Shown here one piece after another: positions 1-5,258 of a DNA stretch of 7,768 bases. Each line of letters starts with the position of its first letter. Positions within the stretch are counted from its first letter, which is position 1. Made by a program: the position numbers and the translations under genes. Below the pieces are notes generated by a model. That model did no database searches and was not told where the DNA came from. It was given only the letters and a program-made list of their open reading frames with translations. Source of the DNA: Cyanobacteria bacterium RUI128 (lineage in GTDB: Bacteria; Cyanobacteriota; Vampirovibrionia; Gastranaerophilales; Gastranaerophilaceae); contig JAILHQ010000063.1 in the NCBI GenBank assembly GCA_024695725.1, forward strand, positions 1 through 7,768, in the 5' to 3' direction.

Positions 1-166
1 AAAATTTTTATATCAAAATATTGCAAAAAAATTAAAGATTATTTTCGAAAATATTCGATAAAATTTGGTCAGAAAATTTTATAAATGTTATAAAAATTTA
101 CAAAAATTATTTTATTTTTCTGAAAATGTTACATTTCTTAAAATAGTATCTATGTAAAAGTTAACA

Positions 167-180
167 TTTACATTTGTAAA
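167..180. promoter_or_regulatory. Dyad TTTACA-TT-TGTAAA overlapping the -35 box
   Basis: Perfect 6-bp inverted arms TTTACA (167-172) and TGTAAA (175-180) flank a TT centre. The left arm is also the -35 box of the candidate gatC promoter. That placement suits a dimeric transcription factor site. The local AT content makes chance dyads fairly common, so this is a candidate operator only. Confidence 0.35.
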
Positions 181-195
181 AACTGTTTATATAAC
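167..195 (+). promoter_or_regulatory. Sigma-70-type promoter for gatC
   Basis: A -35 box TTTACA (167-172, 5/6 to consensus) and a -10 box TATAAC (190-195, 5/6) are separated by exactly 17 bp. Transcription would start near 202, giving a leader of about 45 nt before the gatC ATG at 247. The -35 box forms the left arm of the dyad at 167-180, so a repressor bound there would occlude the promoter. The boxes are seen directly; their activity is inferred. Confidence 0.6.
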
Positions 196-246
196 TGCAA
201 ACTTATTTTCTTTTATGATAAAATAGTAGAAAATGGAGAGAATAAT

Positions 247-528
247 ATGATTACAGTAAAAGACGTAGAACATGTTGCAAAACTTGCAAGATTAGAACTT
301 ACAGAAGAAGAAAAAGAAAAGTTTGCGGGTCAGTTAGGCGACGTTTTGAAATACGTAGAACAAATGAACGAAGTTGATACAAGCAATGTTGAGCCAATGG
401 CACACGCAATCGATTTCGTTAATGTAACAAGAGAAGACACCGTCAAGTATGAACAGACAAAAGAGCAGTTAATGAGCAATGCTCCTGATGAAGAAGACGG
501 GTTCTTTAAAGTCCCAAAAATCAACTAG
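247..528 (+). CDS. gatC: Asp-tRNA(Asn)/Glu-tRNA(Gln) amidotransferase subunit C
   Basis: This is the small subunit of the GatCAB amidotransferase. The complex converts misacylated Glu-tRNA(Gln) and/or Asp-tRNA(Asn) to Gln-tRNA(Gln)/Asn-tRNA(Asn) in the cytoplasm. GatC wraps around and stabilises the GatA-GatB pair and has no catalytic residues of its own. The 93-residue length is normal. Family hallmarks visible are an N-terminal helix with VEHVAKLARLEL (about 7-18), the central LKYVEQMNEVDTSNVEPM segment, and the C-terminal acidic stretch ending DGFFKVPKIN. The ATG is preceded by GGAGAG (235-240) at suitable spacing. gatA and gatB are not adjacent, so the complex is encoded at split loci. 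A terminator-like hairpin follows 12 nt after the stop codon, so gatC may be transcribed partly on its own. Identification is secure. Confidence 0.96.
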   Translation: MITVKDVEHVAKLARLELTEEEKEKFAGQLGDVLKYVEQMNEVDTSNVEPMAHAIDFVNVTREDTVKYEQTKEQLMSNAPDEEDGFFKVPKIN

Positions 529-540
529 GTTAGGGTAAAT

Positions 541-565
541 AAAAGGGATTATCTATCCCTTTTTT
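541..565 (+). terminator. Intrinsic terminator/attenuator between gatC and pyrG
   Basis: The 9-bp perfect stem AAAAGGGAT (541-549) / ATCCCTTTT (555-563) has a 5-nt loop TATCT and a T run (560-565) that overlaps the 3' arm. It lies after the gatC stop (526-528) and ends only about 9 nt before the pyrG Shine-Dalgarno sequence. There is little room for a promoter between hairpin and ribosome site. pyrG must therefore be expressed by read-through, or by a promoter in or before the end of gatC whose transcript crosses this element. That makes regulated attenuation plausible. The stem is weak (A/T pairs at the base), so partial termination is likely. Confidence 0.65.
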
Positions 566-585
566 AGTTTAGTGGAGTGTGTATT

Positions 586-2190
586 ATGACAAAATTTATA
601 TTTATAACGGGTGGTGTTGTTAGTTCTCTGGGTAAGGGAATTATCGGAGCATCTTTAGGGAAACTCCTTCGTTCGAAAGGTTTTAGTGTTGCTATTCAAA
701 AGTTTGACCCATACATAAACGTTGACCCGGGTACAATGAGTCCGTTTCAGCACGGGGAAGTTTTTGTAACCGATGACGGTGCGGAAACAGACCTTGATTT
801 GGGGCACTACGAACGATTTATTGATGCTAACTTCAGCCAGTTGAGTAACGTAACCTCAGGCAGCGTTTACCAAACCGTTATAAACAAAGAGCGCAGAGGG
901 GATTATCTCGGCGCAACAGTTCAAACTATTCCGCACATTACAAACGAAATAAAATCAAGAATTTTAAAAGCGCAAAAACAATTCAAAACAGATTTTCACA
1001 TTATTGAAATCGGAGGTACAATAGGTGACATCGAAGGTCTGCCTTTTATTGAAACAGTAAGACAGTTCAAGACTGAAGTCGGCATAGGAAATGCTATAAA
1101 TATTCACTGCACACTTTTACCTTATCTTCCGACCTCGGGAGAGCTTAAAACAAAACCGTCTCAACACAGTGTTAATGTATTGAGAAGTTACGGTTTGCAG
1201 CCTGAAATTTTGGTATGCCGTACATCTAAGCCTATTCCTAAAACAGAAAAAGATAAACTGGCTCTGTTCTGCTCAGTTGCAAAAGAAGCAGTTATCGAAT
1301 GCCGTGATATGAAGAGTATTTATGAAGTACCGCTCGCTCTTGACGAACAAAACTTTGCAGAGGTTGTGCTTCATCTGCTTCATACTCAGGATAAAAAATC
1401 ACAGTTAGACTCTTGGAAACAACTGGTAGACAAAATCAGAAATCCTAAGAAAACCGTTAAAATCGCTATTGCAGGGAAATACACAAAACTTTCCGATGCG
1501 TACATTTCGGTTGTTGAATCGCTGAAACACGCAGGTTACAGTAATGAGGCAAAGGTTGAAATCAAATGGATAAATTCAGAAGAATGTACTGATGACAAAA
1601 AGTGCAAGGAATTATTCAAAGATGTACACGGGCTTGTCGTTCCTGGCGGTTTCGGGGTAAGAGGTATTGAAGGAAAACTTAATGCTATCAAATATGCACG
1701 TGAAAATAACCTTCCGTTCTTGGGTATATGTCTTGGTATGCAATGTGCGGTTATTGAATATGCACGAAATGTTGTCGGTCTGAAGGACGCTAACTCAAAA
1801 GAGTTTGACGAAGGCTGCACATATCCAGTTATTGACCTTATGCTTGAACAGAAGAATGTAAAAGGATACGGCGGAACAATGCGTTTAGGCGCATACGACT
1901 GTGTAGTTAAAAAAGATTCAGTTGCACATAAAGCATACGGCGCAACAAAAATATCTGAACGACACAGACACAGATACGAAGTTAATAATGAATACATCGA
2001 CAAAATAAAAGATGCCGGTCTGGTATTCTCAGGAATGTCTCCTGACGGAATGCTCGCAGAGATGGTTGAACTTCCTGAAAACGACTGGTTTGTTGCTGCA
2101 CAGTTCCACCCTGAATTCAAATCAAGACCTGAAAGACCGCATCCGTTATTCAAGGGGCTTGTTGACGCCGCAGTAAAAAGAGTTAAATAG
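586..2190 (+). CDS. pyrG: CTP synthase (glutamine-hydrolysing)
   Basis: CTP synthase makes CTP from UTP, ATP and glutamine, the last step of pyrimidine nucleotide synthesis; it acts in the cytoplasm as a tetramer. From the ATG at 586 the product has 534 residues, the normal family length. The N-terminal synthetase domain (about 1-265) opens with [17 protein letters not shown], the nucleotide-binding loop. It also has [23 protein letters not shown] and the [16 protein letters not shown] segment. The C-terminal class I glutaminase domain (about 290-534) carries [11 protein letters not shown] for the oxyanion region, the nucleophile Cys at about 382 in FLGICLGMQ, and the His/Glu pair at about 508/510 in HPEFKSRP. 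An in-frame GTG at 577 overlaps the GGAG ribosome site (574-577), whereas ATG 586 sits 8 nt downstream of it, so ATG 586 is chosen. ilvC follows after 22 nt. Confidence 0.98.
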   Translation: MTKFIFITGGVVSSLGKGIIGASLGKLLRSKGFSVAIQKFDPYINVDPGTMSPFQHGEVFVTDDGAETDLDLGHYERFIDANFSQLSNVTSGSVYQTVINKERRGDYLGATVQTIPHITNEIKSRILKAQKQFKTDFHIIEIGGTIGDIEGLPFIETVRQFKTEVGIGNAINIHCTLLPYLPTSGELKTKPSQHSVNVLRSYGLQPEILVCRTSKPIPKTEKDKLALFCSVAKEAVIECRDMKSIYEVPLALDEQNFAEVVLHLLHTQDKKSQLDSWKQLVDKIRNPKKTVKIAIAGKYTKLSDAYISVVESLKHAGYSNEAKVEIKWINSEECTDDKKCKELFKDVHGLVVPGGFGVRGIEGKLNAIKYARENNLPFLGICLGMQCAVIEYARNVVGLKDANSKEFDEGCTYPVIDLMLEQKNVKGYGGTMRLGAYDCVVKKDSVAHKAYGATKISERHRHRYEVNNEYIDKIKDAGLVFSGMSPDGMLAEMVELPENDWFVAAQFHPEFKSRPERPHPLFKGLVDAAVKRVK

Positions 2191-2212
2191 TCTCAGGCGA
2201 GTGAGGGGAATT

Positions 2213-3238
2213 ATGACTGATTTAAAAATATATTTAGACAAAGATATTGATACAGAGCTAATTAAAAGCAAAAAAATCGCAGTAATCGGCTTTGGTTCAC
2301 AGGGATACGGTCAATCCATGAACCTAAAAGACAGCGGTTGCGATGTTGTTTTGGGGTTAAGAACAAACGGTGCTTCATACACAAAAGCAAAAGACTACGG
2401 TTTCAAAGTAATGACTATTGAAGATGCTGTAAAGGGTGCCGATATTGTTCAAGTTCTTATACCTGACGAACTTCAGGCAAAAGTATATGAAGAACAAATA
2501 AAACCAAACATGAGAGATGGTCAGTATTTGATGTTCTCACACGGGTTTAATATACATTTCAAAAAAATAGTCCCGCCGGAGGGGGTAAATGTAATAATGG
2601 TTGCGCCAAAAGGTCCGGGGCATACGGTAAGAAGCGAATATACACAAGGAAAAGGTGTACCGTCACTTGTTGCTGTAGAACAGGATCCGTCAGGTGACAG
2701 TCTTGCTGTTGCTTTGTCTTACGCATCAGCAATAGGGGCTGGCAGGGCAGGTATTATTGAAACAACCTTCAGAGAAGAGACAGAAACTGACCTATTTGGG
2801 GAACAAACCGTTATTTGCGGGGGAGTTTCCGCTCTTATTAAAGCAGGGTTTGAAGTGCTTGTTGAAGCAGGATATTCCCCATATATGGCGTACTTTGAAG
2901 TTTGCCACGAAATGAAGCTTATTGTTGATTTAATAAATCAGGGCGGAATAGGCGATATGTATTATTCTATCTCTAATACGGCAGAATACGGCGATATGAC
3001 CAGAGGGATAAAGGTAGTGGGAGAACCTTCAAAGGATGCAATGAGAAAAATTTTGAAAGACATACAATCAGGCGCATTTGCTGAAGAATTTCTGTCAGAC
3101 ATAAACGGCGACAGAAAAGTATTTAATAAATTAAGAGAAGAAAACAAAAATCTTTTAATAGAAAAAATAGGTCAGGAAATTCGAAGTTCCTTCAAATGGA
3201 ACAATGATAACCGAATTATTGACAGAAACAGAAATTAG
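2213..3238 (+). CDS. ilvC: Ketol-acid reductoisomerase, class I
   Basis: This is the second step of the common branched-chain amino acid pathway. The enzyme isomerises acetolactate or acetohydroxybutyrate and reduces it with NAD(P)H, needing Mg2+. From ATG 2213 the product has 341 residues, typical of the short class I enzyme. The N-terminal Rossmann domain has AVIGFGSQGYG (G26, G28, G31), followed by the cofactor-specificity loop around LRTNGASY (49-56). MVAPKGPGHTVR contains the active-site Lys133, and His110 is in FSHGFN. The knotted helical domain has ETDLFGEQ (Mg ligands Asp193 and Glu197), Glu229, Glu233 in CHEMKLIVDL, and SISNTAEYGD with Ser254. An in-frame GTG at 2201 is rejected because GAGGGG (2203-2208) lies just before the ATG; the spacing of 4 nt is short. 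The polar tail after SSFKW is slightly long. No ilvB/ilvN or ilvD is nearby. Confidence 0.97.
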   Translation: MTDLKIYLDKDIDTELIKSKKIAVIGFGSQGYGQSMNLKDSGCDVVLGLRTNGASYTKAKDYGFKVMTIEDAVKGADIVQVLIPDELQAKVYEEQIKPNMRDGQYLMFSHGFNIHFKKIVPPEGVNVIMVAPKGPGHTVRSEYTQGKGVPSLVAVEQDPSGDSLAVALSYASAIGAGRAGIIETTFREETETDLFGEQTVICGGVSALIKAGFEVLVEAGYSPYMAYFEVCHEMKLIVDLINQGGIGDMYYSISNTAEYGDMTRGIKVVGEPSKDAMRKILKDIQSGAFAEEFLSDINGDRKVFNKLREENKNLLIEKIGQEIRSSFKWNNDNRIIDRNRN

Positions 3239-3256
3239 GTTAAATAGGAGTTTAAA

Positions 3257-4084
3257 ATGTTTAGTACAACTGCAATATACGAAGTTCTTTCCTTCAGTGT
3301 CGGAGATACAAAAGCCGGTACAAAAATGGGTAAACTTCAACTGAAAAATACGGAAGATGAAACTACACTGAATTGTATCCTGTGGGAAGAAACACTGAAC
3401 AGAACAGATATGAAACTGTACAGAGTCGGGAATCTCGTCAGAATAGTTTCCGCATCCTTTAATGAAAGATTTAACAACTGTCTTGTTTCGGCACTTGAGC
3501 TTGTAAAAGAGGCTAAAATGGGGCTGACTGAAGAAGAAAGAAAAGAAACATATGACAAGATAATTGCACACCTTGAACAGATAAAAAATAATGATTTAAA
3601 AATGTTTGTTCTTAAGTTTTTTGTAGATTACAAAGAGGACATAATGGTATCCCCTGCCGCAAAATCTATGCATCATAACTACATTGGCGGACTGCTTGTT
3701 CACACGCTTGAATGTATAGAAATGGCAAAAATGGTTATCAAACAGTCTTTCCAAAACATAAACGAAGACAATGCCATTGCAGCCTGTGCACTGCACGACA
3801 TAGGGAAAATATTTGAATATACTATCGATGAAGAAAACGGTCTTATAGACTATGACGACGAATTTAAGAGAGAATGGTTCAGTCACACTCAATATGCATA
3901 TTCATTATGTATGACTAACGGCTTTAAAGAGGTTGCCAAAATGATTGCGGCACACCACGCAAGAGCAGAATGGGGTGCAATTCTAGACCTTGACGAAAAA
4001 GATCTTGAAAACTATGTCTATTTTGTTCACCACATTGACGACCTTTCGGCGAAATTCGGTAAAACCAGCGCAGGCATGCTCTAA
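3257..4084 (+). CDS. YhaM-like 3'-5' exoribonuclease with OB-fold and HD domain
   Basis: The protein resembles YhaM/CbfA of Gram-positive bacteria, a metal-dependent 3'-5' exoribonuclease that trims RNA ends. The N-terminal part (about 1-85) reads like an OB-fold nucleic-acid-binding domain (strands around VGDTKAGTKMGKLQLKN and YRVGNLVRIV). A linker helix follows, then an HD phosphohydrolase domain (about 135-265). Metal-ligand motifs are MHHNYIGGLLVHT (His139/140, His149), ALHDIGKI (His180-Asp181), IAAHHA (His233/234) and HHIDDLSAKF (His258/259, Asp261/262). The order matches the YhaM family. At 275 residues it is about 40 shorter than B. subtilis YhaM (about 314) and stops just after the last HD motif. 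ATG 3257 has AGGAG (3246-3250) 6 nt upstream, 18 nt after the ilvC stop, so it is probably co-transcribed with pyrG-ilvC. Family assignment is good; substrate is inferred. Confidence 0.85.
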   Translation: MFSTTAIYEVLSFSVGDTKAGTKMGKLQLKNTEDETTLNCILWEETLNRTDMKLYRVGNLVRIVSASFNERFNNCLVSALELVKEAKMGLTEEERKETYDKIIAHLEQIKNNDLKMFVLKFFVDYKEDIMVSPAAKSMHHNYIGGLLVHTLECIEMAKMVIKQSFQNINEDNAIAACALHDIGKIFEYTIDEENGLIDYDDEFKREWFSHTQYAYSLCMTNGFKEVAKMIAAHHARAEWGAILDLDEKDLENYVYFVHHIDDLSAKFGKTSAGML

Positions 4085-4105
4085 CATAGGGAAATTTTTA
4101 TTTTT

Positions 4106-4114
4106 TGGTATAAT
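4106..4114 (+). promoter_or_regulatory. Extended -10 promoter for thrB
   Basis: TGGTATAAT (4106-4114) is a perfect TATAAT at 4109-4114 with the TG-N extension. No good -35 box is seen at 17 bp (around 4086-4091), which fits extended -10 promoters. It sits between the upstream stop codon (4082-4084) and the thrB ribosome site. Transcription would begin near 4121, leaving only about 16 nt of leader, enough for the ribosome site GAGGAG at 4124-4129. This gives thrB expression independent of the upstream genes, although no terminator blocks read-through. Confidence 0.65.
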
Positions 4115-4136
4115 ATAACCATAGAGGAGATGTGAA

Positions 4137-5081
4137 TTGAAAGTTAGTGTGAAAGTTCCTGCCACGTCGGCAAATATAGGACCGGGATTTGACTGTTTGG
4201 GTATGGCTTTGCCTATCTATAACATAGTTACTATCGATGAAACAGTTTTACCTGGGACAGGAGTTGAAATCAACATTTTATCTGATGAAGAAGATGTTGA
4301 TAAGCTAATCATTGACCATATACCAAAGGACGAAAACAGTATTGTTTACAAGGCTGTTGAAATGCTTTACAACTCTATCGGTCAGACTCCATCAGAACTT
4401 AAAATCAACATTCAGACTTCAATTCCTGTAACAAGGGGCTTAGGCAGTTCAGCCGCCGTAATAGTCGGAGCGTTAATGGCAGCAAATAAGTTATTGGGTA
4501 ACCCTGCAGATGAATCGGCACTCCTTTCTATAGCAACTGAACTTGAAGGACACCCTGACAATGTTACCCCTGCGATAGTCGGAGGTTTGGTAATATCTTC
4601 GCTTGAAAATGACGGGAGTATAATATACAGAAAATTACACTGGCCTGAAGAATGGGCTATAACGGTATGTATTCCTGATGTTGAGTTAGCAACAGAAATT
4701 TCACGTTCTGTTATACCGAAGGAAGTACCGCTTGAAAATGCTGTTTTTAACCTTAAGAGAATGGGCATGTTTATTAAGGCTATTGATGATGAGGATACAG
4801 AACTTATGAAGGTTGCACTAACAGATAAATTACATCAGCCGTACAGAGAAAAACTTGTTCCAGGTCTTAAAGAATTAACCCAGGCCTTCAGACACGAAGA
4901 AGACATTTTAGGCTGCGTCCTGAGCGGAGCAGGTTCTTCTATGCTGATTATTTCAAAACAAAGCGCAATAGATAAAGTAAATTCAATCACACAGGAAACA
5001 ATGAATAACCTTAATGTAAGAGCTGATATAAGAACGCTTAAACTTGAAGAAAACGGCGCTACTATTCTTAACGAAGACTAA
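4137..5081 (+). CDS. thrB: Homoserine kinase
   Basis: The enzyme phosphorylates L-homoserine with ATP to O-phospho-L-homoserine, the precursor for threonine synthase. It is a cytoplasmic GHMP-family kinase. The 314 residues show all three GHMP motifs: the N-terminal VKVPATSANIGPGFDCLGMAL, the ATP-binding loop PVTRGLGSSAA (97-107) followed by EGHPDNVTPA (137-146), and the C-terminal SGAGSSML (263-270). The start is TTG at 4137, placed 7 nt after GAGGAG (4124-4129). It gives MKVSVKVPATSANIGPG, which matches the normal start of family members. The only nearby ATG (4130) is followed directly by TGA in another frame, so it cannot start this protein. A rare start codon may lower translation. Its promoter lies immediately upstream; thrA/hom and thrC are not in view. 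Confidence 0.96.
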   Translation: MKVSVKVPATSANIGPGFDCLGMALPIYNIVTIDETVLPGTGVEINILSDEEDVDKLIIDHIPKDENSIVYKAVEMLYNSIGQTPSELKINIQTSIPVTRGLGSSAAVIVGALMAANKLLGNPADESALLSIATELEGHPDNVTPAIVGGLVISSLENDGSIIYRKLHWPEEWAITVCIPDVELATEISRSVIPKEVPLENAVFNLKRMGMFIKAIDDEDTELMKVALTDKLHQPYREKLVPGLKELTQAFRHEEDILGCVLSGAGSSMLIISKQSAIDKVNSITQETMNNLNVRADIRTLKLEENGATILNED

Positions 5082-5137
5082 ACAACAGCCATGTCATTAA
5101 GCGAAAATCTCTATCTCTGGAGATTATTTTCTGTTGT
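5082..5137 (+). terminator. Nested stem structure after thrB, possible weak terminator
   Basis: An inner stem AATCTC (5106-5111) / GAGATT (5120-5125) is followed by ATTTTCTGTTGT, a broken T-rich tract. An outer pairing ACAACAG (5082-5088) / CTGTTGT (5131-5137) encloses it and begins directly after the thrB stop. The T tract is imperfect, so termination efficiency is doubtful. It may instead protect the 3' end of the thrB message. Confidence 0.35.
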
Positions 5138-5142
5138 AAAAA

Positions 5143-5178
5143 TTTAACCCCCTATATTTACACCCTATATTTACCCCC
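5143..5178. repeat. Short C-rich tandem repeat
   Basis: Two and a partial third copy of a 13-14 bp unit lie in tandem: TTTAACCCCCTATA (5143-5156), TTTACACCCTATA (5157-5169) and the partial TTTACCCCC (5170-5178). The unit is pyrimidine-rich on the plus strand (G-rich on the minus strand). It lies between the thrB stem structure and the terminator of the opposing gene. No function is evident. Confidence 0.6.
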
Positions 5179-5212
5179 AAAAAAGAAAGGCAAACTTCCG
5201 AAAAAGTCTGCC
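5179..5212 (-). terminator. Intrinsic terminator of the 618-residue protein gene
   Basis: On the minus strand the stem GGCAGACTT / AAGTTTGCC (5212-5204 with 5197-5189) has 9 pairs, one of them G-U. The loop is TTTCGG and the stem is followed by TTTCTTTTTT (5188-5179). It begins about 46 nt after the stop codon of the gene. This is a canonical strong intrinsic terminator. Confidence 0.85.
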
Positions 5213-5258
5213 CCTCTTACCATAATTAACAACGAAAAAGAGTTGAAAAAACCTATTA

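Larger units (their letters stand above)
1..246. other. AT-rich intergenic region upstream of gatC
   Basis: No coding region is visible here on either strand. The stretch is made largely of A and T runs. It holds the gatC promoter and an overlapping dyad (listed separately). It also holds the 14-mer ATGTTACATTTCTT (126-139), which recurs exactly at 7214-7227 in the other large intergenic region. GTTAAC at 160-165 is a further small palindrome. The left end may be a divergent intergenic region serving a gene outside the window, but that cannot be seen. Confidence 0.8.

Noticed and set aside
577..585. GTG at 577 as the pyrG start
   Set aside because: It overlaps the GGAG ribosome site; ATG 586 has correct spacing and gives the standard N-terminus TKFIFITGG.
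1536..2153. Long open frame antisense to the pyrG glutaminase domain
   Set aside because: It lies fully inside a clearly identified gene, its translation shows no domain, and it has no convincing ribosome site; it is a shadow of pyrG codon use.
2201..2212. GTG at 2201 as the ilvC start
   Set aside because: The GAGGGG ribosome site lies between this GTG and the ATG at 2213, so the GTG would have no site of its own.
3155..3892. Open frames antisense to the YhaM-like gene
   Set aside because: They are rich in Phe, Cys, Ser and Val, as expected from reading Lys/Glu-rich codons backwards, and resemble no protein family.
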